From contig MU404118.1 in NCBI GenBank assembly GCA_022695795.1, forward strand, positions 62,001 through 126,000: 64,000 nucleotides of DNA, given 5' to 3'. The position numbers and the translations under genes were made by a program. The stretch's first letter is position 1; the number at the start of each line of letters is the position of its first letter. The DNA comes from Biscogniauxia marginata (Eukaryota; Ascomycota; Sordariomycetes; Xylariales; Xylariaceae). This document shows, one piece after another, positions 10,590-21,822 of this stretch. The notes under the pieces are model-generated. The model ran no database searches. It was not told the origin of the DNA and worked only from the letters and a program-made list of their open reading frames with translations.

Positions 10590-11555
10590 CTATTTTACAC
10601 CCCTGTACAATCTACCTAAGAGCCAGAGGTGAATGCAGCATGATCGTGGCTGCGACCAATTCCCTCCTGATGAAGGAGATTCGTTGGCGCTTCCGGCTGA
10701 TGGTTCATTCACGGTCGAATTAGCCCACAACAAAGGTCAGGCAACTCTTAGTGGTGGCTCCGTATCTGAGTGGCCGGATGGACATGATCACTTGGATGAT
10801 TGGCATAGCCCATCGGCTGATACCTGTCTGGACGCTAATATTAATCACCTAGGCGGTACGATGCACACCCACAATGAGTCGACTATTGCCGGCGTTTTGC
10901 GATCTCATAAAGTGAGCCCTCCCAAGTTACCTTAGATAACCTAGTTGTCTTCACGTTACTAGAACAGTCAGTAATCCTTCAAGGAAACAAATGGGACCCG
11001 AGCACTGACCGCGATGCATAGCACGCCTTGGAAACGCGTAGCGAGTTAAGACGTTCCGTCTAACTTAGCTCTGTGCCCCGAGGGTGGTTACTACTATGCA
11101 TGGCTATGAGTTCCCGATGGATGTGAGTAAACTACATCATATGTTGGTTGACTGTGCTGATTTGTCGCCTAGGTGGTAAACCAAACATGTAAATGAACAC
11201 AATAAATCTCTCTCGTCTAATAGCACTAACTTCCGAGAAGGTACATGCAGAACTTGAAGTGTCACGTCACTGGCTCTACATCGACGAAGAAGGCGGCTGC
11301 CGCCAAAGCTCCCGTATACTGCGGCGACGGTAAGACACCATGTATCACTAGTGCAAATCATATCATTGCCTAGAACCGTACGTAGAAGCTCCGATCGCTA
11401 ATAACTTTAAAATGTATCATTTAACGTTCAATTTTAGAGGCGAATAGCAATAACAACAGGACGCCGGCTGGTGGCTCGTCTGGCTACAACGAGAAGATGG
11501 GCTGGACCCGGTGCCCAAAACGACAAAATTGCCCAAGTTATGATCTAGGTTAGGA
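10590..11555 (+). pseudogene. Broken gene for a secreted cysteine-containing fungal protein
   Basis: Consecutive pieces in different plus-strand frames read as one protein. GCDQFPPDEGDSLALP and GSFTVELAHNKGQ (10633-10935) are followed by a frame change. Then come LDNLVVFTLLEQ (about 10932-10967), CPEGGYYYAWL-stop-VPDGCE (about 11076-11128), KAPVYCGDGKTPC (about 11308-11346) and GGSSGYNEKMGW (about 11469-11504). Internal stops and shifts rule out a working product. TGG-to-TGA and apparent TGT-to-TAT changes fit leaky RIP spreading from the neighbouring repeats. From memory the blocks resemble a conserved family of secreted ascomycete proteins, possibly carbohydrate-active, but I cannot name it with confidence. 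A signal peptide exon was not found. Confidence 0.65.
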
Positions 11556-12092
11556 AAGTTCTGGTTAAATTTAGGAGGAAAACATCCAGTTCCCTAGCAC
11601 CTTAAGTTTAGTTCCGTTGTAGGAGAGATTCAGTCGTCATTTATAAGAACATGCGTAGATCCCTTTCACAAATGTGTGTGCGTATTGATCTTCGTGAATA
11701 GTAAGTCTTGGCGATAGTCCTACTTATTTTCGGCTCTTATCTAGGCCGGCTATACCCGGTAAATAATTTATAAACCCGTTCGATATCGGATGCATGAAGC
11801 AGCACCTCACTTGCGCCCTTCGGCTCCAGTGGTAGTATAGCGCAGCCGGTGCGGAGATCCGAGTCATCTACCCAGATCATATGCAAATAGTTAGCGCCAA
11901 GTAGAATGGTGAGTCAAATAGATAGGGTAGCCGATGGACGGAAAACAATCTGTCAATTCGATTCATATCCATTCCATGAACACTGCTCGACCATTTTTAT
12001 AAGACAGGAACACGCCTAAAAGTTTGGACCAAGGCCTTAGCTATTCGGAGCGAAGCAGAAACGCGATTGTACTAATCTTCCTGAAGCTGAAA
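11556..12092. other. Upstream region of the aminotransferase gene
   Basis: No gene is seen. It presumably holds the promoter and 5' leader of the gene starting at 12093. An in-frame open stretch extends upstream to 12024, but the first good ATG is at 12093. Confidence 0.4.
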
Positions 12093-13659
12093 ATGAGTTC
12101 GACTGGACAACCTCCTCTCCCGACAGGGGAGAATCAGTCGAGCGTCAATGTAACTGATGACAAGATTTCCATTTTTGGTCCAAGAATGCTGCAGCACTTT
12201 GATTTCGAACCAACCTATCGTAATCTGAACCACGGTAAACTTGCTTCTTTCTGTTAGCTACTTAATCCTAACATATCATATTAGGATCCTTTGGAGCCGC
12301 TCCACGAGAAGTAAGAAATTATTTGCGTCAATATCAAGATCTCACGGAAGCAAAGCCGGACAGCTTCATTCGGTATGATTCGCCTAGCATATTAGATGAG
12401 TCTCGGGAGGCCGTTGCGAAACTTCTCAACGCTCCAACTGACGCTGTGGTATTTGTTTCAAATGCCACGACTGGTGTTAACACCATCTTCCGAAACATGG
12501 TGTGGAATGAAGACGGCAACGACGTAATCCTGTACTTCGGGACTATTTACGGCGCGTGTGGGAAGACCATTGATTATGTCGTCGACACGGGACTTGGCAG
12601 AGTCTCGTCTCGGGAAATCCCCATTCGATACCCTTGCGAAGATGCTGATATCGTGAACGGCTTCAAGTCTGCTGTGAAAGGATGTGCCAATGAAGGTAAA
12701 CGAGCGAGGATCTGTATATTCGATACAGTATCCAGTCTACCCGGTGGTGAGTTAATTTTGGAGTTCTTCATTACCTCTTATAGACGGTCTCAGGAGTAGA
12801 ACCTGCCTATCTGACTCGTTGTATGAGCTTTTGCTCCCGATATATGTTTCACGGGTTAAAAAGAGTCAAAATATGGCAATTACTGACCCCTTTTTCTGCA
12901 GTCCGATTTCCGTTCGAAGAAATGACTCGAGCCTGCCAAGAAGCGGGTGTTCTAAGCCTAATCGATGGAGCTCAAGGAATTGGCATGATTGACATTGATC
13001 TGCGTGGGCTAAATCCAGACTTCTTCGTTTCTAACTGTCACAAGTGGCTCCATGTTCCAAGAGGTTGCGCCGTTCTCTACGTCCCCTTCCGGAACCAGGA
13101 GATGATAACGTCTACACTGCCCACATCGCATGGGTACATATCGAAATCTAAACAACGAGTCAACCCTCTGCCCGAAAGCAGCAAGTCGGCCTTCGTTAAC
13201 AATTTCGAATTCGTTGGTACCGTTGATAATAGCCCCTTTCTTTGCGTCAAGAATGCTATTCAATGGCGAAAGGAAGTTCTCGGCGGTGAAGCTAGGATAT
13301 CGGAGTACATCATCGCACTTGCCAAAGAAGGAGGCAAGGAGGTAGCCAGAATCCTTGGCACGGAAGTCTTGGATAATAAGACGGGGACAATGTCTAACTG
13401 TTCGATGACCAATATCGCCTTGCCGTTAAGCATCACGGAGGCATCCGCTGCTACAGAGTGGATATTGAAGACGATGATGAAGGACTACAAGACGTTTCTG
13501 CCATTGTTCATAATCGAAGATCGCTTCTGGGTAAGGATAAGTGCGCAGGTCTACTTAGACATCGATGACTTCAAGTGGGCGGGACACACACTTCTTGAAC
13601 TGTGTACGAGGGTTAAAAAGGGAGAGCATCAGAGTGAGCGAGTCGATCCTCATGCTTAA
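12093..13659 (+). CDS. Class V (NifS/isopenicillin-N-epimerase-like) PLP enzyme
   Basis: Three exons: 12093-12234, 12285-12746, 12902-13659, giving 453 residues. It belongs to the fold-type I PLP aminotransferase class V group, near fungal LolT/isopenicillin-N-epimerase-like proteins, which act on amino-acid substrates in secondary metabolism. The N-terminal signature is NLNHGSFGAAP, restored by splicing intron 1. Further motifs are FVSNATTGVNT, LIDGAQGIGMIDI (Asp contacting the PLP ring nitrogen) and the lysine motif CHKWLHVPRG, with the Schiff-base Lys about residue 249. Family knowledge predicts cysteine/amino-acid lyase or epimerase chemistry, and the true substrate is unknown. Intron 2 (155 bp) is homologous to the intron of the FAD monooxygenase gene at 44 kb. 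The gene sits beside transposons but is intact, and its link to the PKS cluster is inferred only from proximity. Confidence 0.85.
12747..12901 (+). other. Intron 2 of the aminotransferase gene: introner-like, copy 1
   Basis: GTGAGT..GCAG, 155 bp, phase 1, with a branch-site-like ACTGAC near 12883. End to end it aligns with the reverse-strand intron at 44195-44030. Both begin GTGAGTTAAT, and share CTTATAG, GAGTAGAACCTGCCTAT, TTTTGCTCCC, ATGTTTCACGGGTTA and CAATTACTGAC in the same order and spacing. Roughly 80% of aligned bases agree by eye. Both are followed by TCC in the downstream exon. Confidence 0.85.
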
Positions 13660-13982
13660 TAAATAACATGTTTTAGAGTAGCTTCCAGGGGCTAGGGCTT
13701 CATCACTATGCAATTTCTAGACTGCGGATTTCACACTCAACGGGGAAGGTCTCGAAAGTCTGTAAACCTGATTTTCAATATATTGAAGTACATCCTAATC
13801 TTATTTCAACTCATCTATCAATGATGAAATCAATTATATCCCCTCCCATATAAGCCCTCAATTGATGAGAAAGCTGGACATACATTACATAGCTTTATAA
13901 CTTTTCACTCCAGCCTCAACTTCCAACCAGCAATCATAGCATCCTTCATCATAGTATTATGCGATATTATTAGTATCAAAAT
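13660..13982. other. Short intergenic gap, no gene seen
   Basis: Lies between two convergent genes: the 3' end of the aminotransferase gene (+) and the 3' end of the ankyrin gene (-). Confidence 0.5.
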
Positions 13983-14119
13983 TATTGAAATATAGGGCTA
14001 TACGACCCTTGTCACTTATATCTAGGTACATATATAAGATAGGCTTCGTCCATTCCATCTAGGCTCACCTTGAACTAATACACTTAGTCTTATCCTCACA
14101 TCTTCGTCTTATCTCAATA
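13983..14119. repeat. Small inverted-repeat element, copy C (137 bp)
   Basis: TATTGA..TCAATA ends with the family interior (GGGCTATACGACCCTTGTCA, CTCACCTTGAAC, ATCCTCACATCTTCGTC). Flanks AAAAT (13978-13982) and AAACT (14120-14124) agree at 4 of 5 bases. The last six bases of the element overlap the stop codon of the minus-strand ankyrin ORF. Confidence 0.7.
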
Positions 14120-14707
14120 AAACTCGCCTCTCATACGATCCTCAATGCCTCGTTCCAGGAGAAACCTTGCCATATCCGCATTTTTTTCTTGCCGGGCGAT
14201 GCTGAGTGCATTCGGACAATTGAAGATGTCCGACTTGCAGTTCTCGTGTGCTAAAGAATAGCAATCCTCCCATTGTCCTAACCATCGGATATTTATTGGG
14301 CAGCCAAACTTTAACAGGAGATCCACGACGTCGAAACGGTTCATCTTAGCCGCTAGATGTAAAGGCGGCTCCCAGAATGTTCCCGACAGCGGCCCCTCGA
14401 TGAGGCACGGGGCTACTGAGCTATACGCTCTTAATATGACTTCAATAGCCATTAGTGAATAACCGTTCCGAATCGCAGTGTCGAGAGTGCTAGGTCTCTG
14501 GGGCCATCCGCAAATTTGAAATTCGGCGTCAATACTGGAACGCTGGTAGAGAAGCAGCCACCAGATATCCTTGTTCACGCGGGAGAGTCGAAAAACGTCT
14601 CCCGCTGAACAGCTCGCTTGGCTTATTATCCACCATAGGTCCAAAGGAAGTTTAGCACTGCCTTTCGATAGAGTAGATGAGGGTGTCAAAACTTCCGAGC
14701 CGGACAT
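14114..14707 (-). CDS. F-box-like / ankyrin repeat protein
   Basis: A single uninterrupted ORF of 197 residues. Residues about 19-55 (LPLDLWWIISQASCSAGDVF..) resemble an F-box-like helix that recruits Skp1. Residues about 112-140 form an ankyrin unit (EPPLHLAAKMNRFDVVDLLL), followed by a weaker one (NALSIARQEKNADMARFLL). Such proteins are usually much longer with many ankyrin units, so this may be a truncated family member. The stop codon TGA (14116-14114) lies inside the small repeat copy C. Without that insertion the frame would also end within a residue or two, so the element replaced rather than created the end. The role is unknown, perhaps substrate recognition for ubiquitin ligases. Confidence 0.65.
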   Translation of the reverse strand: MSGSEVLTPSSTLSKGSAKLPLDLWWIISQASCSAGDVFRLSRVNKDIWWLLLYQRSSIDAEFQICGWPQRPSTLDTAIRNGYSLMAIEVILRAYSSVAPCLIEGPLSGTFWEPPLHLAAKMNRFDVVDLLLKFGCPINIRWLGQWEDCYSLAHENCKSDIFNCPNALSIARQEKNADMARFLLERGIEDRMRGEFY

Positions 14708-14757
14708 CTTGCTGTATAGTGAGGAAATATTGCTGGTAACTTCTGCTTAGGGATAAG

Positions 14758-15120
14758 TGTTACGGACCCCAGAATGGAACTACGTACTGGTCACGTGGTT
14801 TAACGAGAGAATCAGTGAATCGCTCCTCTTAGCGGAGCGATTTAATAACTTACTTATTTTAAGGAAAAGAGAAATAAGTATAAGTAAATTGGAATTTCCT
14901 TATGTATTTAGTTATTTTTTCTAGTTTTTTAGCTATTAATTTAAGACTATAGTCACTTTTTGATATTATAATAAGAGTACTTTAAAACCTCTCTAACGAA
15001 CATAATATTCTAAATTAATTAAACTAATTTTAACCCATTATTACCTTTAAATCAAGAAAACCTAATACGTACTTACTTATGAAGTTAGTTAACTAGAAAC
15101 ACATAAGGAGGTTCGTTATA
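14758..15120 (+). repeat. 5' LTR of the Gypsy element
   Basis: 363 bp, TGTTACGG..GTTCGTTATA, whose last bases correspond to TTCGTCACA in the 3' LTR. It contains one hairpin, AATCGCTCC..GGAGCGATT (about 14819-14843). It differs from the 3' LTR mostly by transitions and lacks one 46-bp unit present there. Confidence 0.9.
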
Positions 15121-15196
15121 TTTTAATAACTCCTTAATTAGTGCTTGACATTAATTTAAGAGAAAGGATTTTTAATTGAACAATCCCAGGACAAGT

Positions 15197-17690
15197 ATGC
15201 CCCTTAAAACCAAAAAGCAACAAAAAAAGAAACAAATAAAAAAATAACAATTAATAAGCTCTCAAACGAAAACTTTAAGTCCTTTTACGGTATAACTAAA
15301 AAGTTTAAAGGAATTAACACAAGAGTTCATTATAATTGCAGCTAAAAAAGAGTCCCAAGAGGACATCTCGAAAGCTTAACAAGAAAAATCATTTAAAAAA
15401 AAAGAAAAAGAAGAAAAAGAAATACCTAAAAAAAAAAATAAATAAATAAAATAACCCCTACCTCCTAAAGACAAGTAACCACCTTTAAACGATAATAACC
15501 CTAACAACTTAAGCGATAAAAACAATATAATAACTCTCGACGTAAAGAGTTTTAAACTAATTACACCTAATAAATATAATAAGTTAAACAATTTAAAGGA
15601 ATTTTTAATCTAAGCTAGAACCTATTTACGGTTTTATTATAAAACGATTACCACTAAAAAACAAAAAGTTCTCACGGTATCCCAGCTCCTCGCTAAAACA
15701 GCCTTAACCTGGTTTTAACCAGTGTTAAAAGATCACCTAAAAAACGGATTAAACGCTTAAAAAGACACGAAAAAAATCTTCAAGAATTATAAAGAATTTA
15801 AAAAACAACTTAAATCTATATTCGGTAATTTAATTCTTAAGTAATAAACCAAAGCTCGACTTCACAAATTATAATAAAATAAAAAGGCTTTAAATTACGT
15901 TATTAAGTTTAAGAAACTCGTAAACCAATCATAACTACCTATTAAAAGCCTATATTACTTATTTTATTAAGGATTAAAAAACTATATAAAAAATAAATTA
16001 TATAAAATAAATCTATATAAAAAAAAGAACTTAGAAAAGTTTAATAATTACGTTATAATGGCAATTACCATTAATAACAAGAACTTTAAACGGTACCTTA
16101 AAAAGAAAAAGACGGTATAACGAAGGAATAGCGATTAATTGAAAAAAGGAAATCACAAAAACGGTACCGAAACCAAGAAAAGCACTAGAACCAAGTTAAA
16201 CCTCATTAAAATCAACGTTATTTAAAAGAAACAAAAAAAACGAGACAAATTAATTATTAAGTGTTTTAACTACAAAAAAAAAAACATTATAAAAACGAGT
16301 GCCGAAATCTTAAGAAATAAAAACTAAAAACAAGAGGGATTCCTTAACCCGAAAAAAAGTCGCCGAGGCAAGGGTTTAATTCGAAAATAACAAAAAAATA
16401 AACTAAGTATTTATTATTAACATTATTAAGGCAAAAAAGATTAAAAAGACCTTTATAAAAAGAGTTTATAAATCTTATTAAGTTAACTGTAAAAACTGTT
16501 TAAAGGATAACCACTCGTATTTAAAATATCTCACATTAAAACAAGTTAAATAAAGATATAACAAGGGCGAATTACTATATATATGCGATAACTACAAATT
16601 AAAATACGACTTAAGAATTAAGTTAAACCATAATAATCTATATTAAAGCCATTATAAAAACGACAAATACAAAACCTATTAAGGAAAAAGCCAACATAAC
16701 AGCTTAAACTAGAGGTTTTACATAAATAATAACTATAATGTTTATTAAAGCTCAAGAAAACATATATCGTTACATTAAAGCTTTTATACTAATAACGTTT
16801 ATTAAGTATATAAAAGTTCTAAGAATAAAGCCGGTTACTATTCTCAAGAACTAAAAAGTAATAACACGGAAAAAAATAAATATATCTATAATAACACCCC
16901 ACGTTAGCCGAATTTTCCTTAAACATGTTATCTTCACCCTAATTCCGAAAAAAATAATAAAACAATTACCAAAGGTTACATATATTACACCTCGGTACTA
17001 TACGACATACACGACTTACTCGAAACAGGTTTCGAAAAAGACGAAATGAAAGAAGAATTATAGGAATTATAAAAGAAATTACATCTTCCATAATAGCTCG
17101 AAGAACGAACTAAATACGATACCGGTTTATTCGGCTCTATAAAAAAATACTTAACAAAGCAACAAACAAAAACACGTGCGACTAAATAAAGCTATAAACA
17201 AATCATTAAAATATACCTCAAAAAAAAAGGAAAACTTCTAGAAATTAATATAAACCTAAAAAGAAACATCGAAATACCCCTAATAAATAAACTCAAGAAT
17301 TATTCCTTTTATTTAAGGATAATCTAGAACTTCAAAAAATTCCGAGTTAATAAAACAAATTTAAGTTATAAAAAGGCTCTCGAAAAAGAATTAAAGTTTT
17401 AATATACAAGGTTTTATATAAAGAATAAACTTTTTACTCCTTATTACGTAAAAAGTAATTAAAGAAATTATTTAAGTAATAATTACTAGAAACACGCTCC
17501 TATAAAAGCCCAAGAATGGAAAGACATCCGGGTTACAACAACTAAAAAAAAACTAAAGAAAAAGGAACGTGAAAAACCAAAAAACGGCAAAAGCTCTCGC
17601 TAGTAAGGCAGCGAGAAGCTATAAATAACAAATCCTTATATAAAATCCAATCGGGACTTAATAACACTATTATAACTAGAGTTAGGTATA
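15197..17690 (+). pseudogene. gag region of the Gypsy element (RIP-disrupted)
   Basis: The first ATG after the 5' LTR is at 15197, followed by a lysine-rich stretch (MPLKTKKQQKKKQ). Around 15615-15960 a retrotransposon capsid-like segment is readable through stops (YLRFYYKTITTKKQKVLTV, TALTWF, KEFKKQLKSIFG, NYVIKFKKLV). A degenerate CCHC zinc knuckle (KCFNYKKK..) lies at about 16260-16302 and is one base short of the normal spacing. About 16400-17690 stays unassigned. All frames contain many stops. Confidence 0.7.
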
Positions 17691-20600
17691 ATAAAAGGAA
17701 GTATAAAGCCTTAATAAATTTAAGAATAAATAAAAGCTATATCTTAATAAAAGTAGCTTAAAAAAACAAAATACTATAAGTATATAAATAAAGTCCATAT
17801 AAGTTATAAAACTTTAAAGGAAGCATATTTAATTACGAGAATAATAAGGTGTTAAGAAAAACAATTCCTTTTTTAGTAACTATTTAAGAACATTCTAAAT
17901 AAGTTATCCTTAACATTATATACATATTAAATCACAATATAATCTTAGAAATAAATTGGCTTAAAAGAAATAATCCACAAATAAATTTCGAGATAAACAC
18001 GCTTCATTAAAATTAAAAACAAAAGGAATTAATTATTACGGGTTACGAGATGAGTATTGTAAGTGACTCTAGAGAAATAGATATAAAAACGAAACATATC
18101 GTTTATATAATTTAAGTAACCAAGCCTGAAAATCTAACGAAGAGAGTACCGCGTAAGTACCTCCGTTTTCATAAATTATTTAAAAATAAAATAAAGAAAG
18201 AATTACTAAAATATAACCAGTAAAATCACTAAATTTACTTCAAAAAAGGAAAACAGCTAAAATTATTCTTAATATATCTTATAAATCAAGAAAAACAAAG
18301 AGCACTATAAAAGAGAATCTAAAAGGATCTTAATAAAGGATATATTCGAGAATTCAAATCCTCGTTAAAATACCCGGTAATCATAGTACCCAAAGTTAAT
18401 AAAAACGGGAAGTAACGTATCAATAAAAAAAAAAACCTAATATAGCGACAAATGATTAATTACCGACACCTTAATAAAATAACCAAAAAAAACGGGTATT
18501 TATTACTATTAATAAAACTTATAAAAAGACAAATTAATAAGGCTTAAATCTTTATAACACTAAACCTTCGCGATAACTATTACATAATTAAAATAATTAA
18601 GGGATACGAACAATATATAGCTTTCCGAATAATATATAGATATTATAAGTATAAAGTTATATCATTTAGACTTATTAACGCACTTGTTACATTTTAATAT
18701 ATAATTATAATAGTTCTTCGCAAGTTTCTAGACAAATTTATATTCGTCTACTTAAACGATATACTAATTTACTCGGAAAACGAGAAGAAGCATAAAAAAC
18801 ATATAAAGCAAGTGTTAAAAGCCTTGGAAAAAGTAAACCTATTTATTCATCCGACTAAAAGTAAATAGCATGTCAAAAAACTAAACTATCTAGGGTTTAT
18901 AATAAATCCAAGGGAAATTCGCATTTAAAAGGGAAAAATAGTAGTAATCAAGAATTAGCTAAAACCCAAAAATGTCACAAATATACGCGTATTTCTTGGC
19001 TTTATTAACTATATTAAATAACTTATTAAAGATTTCGGGCGTATCACTAAACCATTAATAGAACTAACTACCTTAATAAAAACAAAAGAGGCTTTCCATT
19101 TCACTAAAAAAGCTAAACAAGCTTTTCGGCAGCTAAAAAAAATTATAACTAATAAGGTTATATATAAACTTCTAAACGAAAATAAAAAAAAACGACTAAA
19201 GATAAACGCTTTAAATTTCGCTATTAAAACAGTCTTAAAGCAATTAAAAGATAATAAGAAATAATATCTAATCGCGTACCTATTTAAAGCACTATATAGT
19301 GCTAAACTAAACTATTAAATTTATAACAAGGAATTATTAGTAGTTATTAAAGCACTAAAGGAATAAGAACCATGGCTTAGTAGAACTAAAAAACCTATTA
19401 ATATCTACTTAAACTATAAGAACCTCACGCGATTTATAACAACATAAACGCTTAATTAAAGATATAAGCGTTAAATAATTTTCTTGTTCAAATTTAATTT
19501 TAAAATCTAGCATATTAAGGGAAAAAAAAATATCTAAGTAGATCTTCTTAATAAAAAGGGAAATTATAAATCAAAAATCAACAAAAGAAATGTCTAAATA
19601 TTTAAACAACAAAATAACAAATCAATTATATTAACTTACATACGAATCAATATAAAAAACTAGAAATAACAGTTTAAAGAAAATTACAATTAAAAGGAAA
19701 AATAATTACAGTTTTAATAAGGATCCAGCGACGAACTTCTCTCGTATAAAGAAAAAGTATACATACTAAAATGAATATAAGACGAATTTGTTAAAGAATT
19801 TCATAAACATCCTCTACACGGTCATCAAGGGATTTTCAAAATAATAAAACGACTTTAAGAAAAATTTAACTTTCTAGAAATACGATAAATAATTAAAAGA
19901 ATTATAAAGAATTATAATATTTATAATAAGGTTAAAGCATCACGACATAAACCATACAAACTATTACAACCAACCTAAATACCTAACAAAACATAAAATA
20001 TAATTATATAAAACTTCGTAGTAAAACTTTTAAAGTCAAAGGATCTTACCACAAAAATACACTATAACAGCATATAAATAATCGTTAATAAACTCACTAA
20101 ATATACCTACTTTTTATTATTCAACGAATTAAGCATAATAAAACAATTAGTTTTCAGCTTCTTAAGAGAATACGTTAATAAATATAGGCTACTAAAACGC
20201 GTTGTTTTAAATAAAAACAAGTTATTTATATTAAAATTTTAGACCAGCTTAATAAAATAAATAAGAATTAAACAAAAGTTGTTTACAACGTATTACCTCT
20301 AAATAAACAAGTAAATAAAAAAACTAAACTAAATAATGAAATAATATCTACGAAGCTATATTAACTAAAAAATAAATAACTAAGTAAAATTACTACTAAT
20401 AACCCAAATAGCATACAATATTTCGATTAACGAAAACATAAAAATATCACTACACAAGGCAATGTACGAACAAAAAGCGGAAGCTCAAAAACAACTAATT
20501 AAACTCACGAAAGCACCAAAAATCGAAACAAAGGCCCCGAAAACAAAAGTACTATCCGAAAAGATTTAAGTAGTATAATAACGGCTACAAAAAGAATTAT

Positions 20601-21060
20601 AATTCATTTAAAACAAAATAACAAAGTATTATAATAAAAAAAGAATTAAGGGACCAATTCTTAAAAAAGGAAATATAGTTTACTTACTCCACTAATAATA
20701 AGACGCAACATTAAAAACACCCTAAATTAAAATAAAACGACCTAATAAAAAACTTAAATTCAAGAAATTAAGACTATATAAAATTAAAAAAGTTATTTCG
20801 AAAGTTAATTATAAGTTAGCACTACTAAAAAGATCTAAAATATATCTTATATTTCATGTTTCGCTTTTAAAACCAGCACTAAATAACGCTATACCAAAAA
20901 ATCAACTAGAATTTAAAAAAAACCCTAATAAATACGAAATAAAAAAATACTAAATTTAAAACAAGTTAAAGATTAATTATAATATTTTATTAAATAAAAA
21001 GGCTACCCACCGGAAAAAAACACTTAAAAACCACTTAAGCATTTAAAAAACCTAACAAAT
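17691..21060 (+). pseudogene. pol region (PR-RT-RH-IN-chromodomain), RIP-disrupted
   Basis: Remnants in order: an aspartic-protease-like segment at about 17695-18010 (NHNIILEINWLKRNNP); reverse transcriptase at about 18340-18960, whose active-site box reads VYLNDILIYSE (18746-18778) where YLDD is expected, a G-to-A change; RNase H at about 19120-19570; an integrase zinc region at about 19795-19960 (EFHKHPLHGHQG, then YNIYNK where CxxC is expected); the integrase core and C-terminus to about 20870; and a chromodomain remnant at about 20925-21060. The chromodomain marks it as a chromovirus. Numerous stops show it is dead. Confidence 0.8.
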
Positions 21061-21202
21061 AAAATTAAGGATTTCCACCACCAAAATCCAAACCGGCTAA
21101 GAAGGCCTAAATATCGAAGTCTTAATCCTACTAGAAACGATCGAGGAAAAAAAAAGAGTAGGCCTTAAAAGTAAGCAAACCCTACGAAGATTTAAACTAA
21201 CG

Positions 21203-21720
21203 TTATAATCCCTCTATACATTACGATTCTTCAATAAAACGTTTCTATTTTTCTTCCTCGCGCTTAACGCGCTCCAATTCCTCGAGGGAATTAAAACCTC
21301 GAGCAACTATTTTACGTAACTTACTCGACTATAACCGACGTTCGGTACGTAGACGGCGTACGTAATTCATTTCTTCCTTAGTAACCAGTTATATAACTTA
21401 ATAACGAGACTCCGCCGCTTCCAACTTAACCTCAACTTTTTAAAACTATTCTAAAATTTCAGCTATACCCTTACACGTAATTCCAAATACGTCATAACGA
21501 GTTCGATTTAGCTAAATATACTTAATATAACAGTCGAAATCATTAAAAACCATACACTCCTTCCTAAAACGTTCATAATGAAAACAAGCCATCTCCTTTT
21601 TTCCGTTTAAGGAAATAGCTTTTAAAAGAGTAACCTTATTTTCTGCTTATCTCTCGGCACGCCGTAAATAATTAAGAACTTCCTTTTAAGCCTTAGTTAT
21701 ACGATAAGATATAATAAAGA
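21203..21720 (-). pseudogene. Antisense ORF relic upstream of the 3' LTR
   Basis: Read on the minus strand, one frame gives a charged, probably coiled-coil protein broken only by RIP-type stops: EVLNYLRRAER, AENKVTLLKAIS, MACFHYERFRKEC, GITCKGIAEILE, VEVKLEAAESRY, EEMNYVRRLRTERR, LRKIVARGFNSLEELERV. The frame is consistent for about 170 codons, and the stops are at former CAG/CAA/TGG-like codons. Antisense ORFs of this kind are known in some fungal Gypsy elements. The function is unknown, and both ends are uncertain. Confidence 0.6.
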
Positions 21721-21822
21721 AAAAAAAAGTAAAGCAACTTAAAAAAAGTAATAAATAAAAAAGAAAAACAGTAAAGCCCTCTTTTTATCTTTAGGATAAA
21801 AATCCTCGAAAAGGAAAAATAA

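Noticed and set aside
12823..12900. Shared peptide-like reading MSFCS..MFHGL at 12823 (+) and 44118 (-)
   Set aside because: It arises because both lie inside the homologous introns. The frames are not conserved beyond a few codons, and splicing removes them, so it is not a shared protein motif.
15376..15591. 71-codon minus-strand ORF rich in Leu/Phe/Ser
   Set aside because: Shadow of the Lys-rich, A-rich decayed gag region. No independent evidence for a gene.
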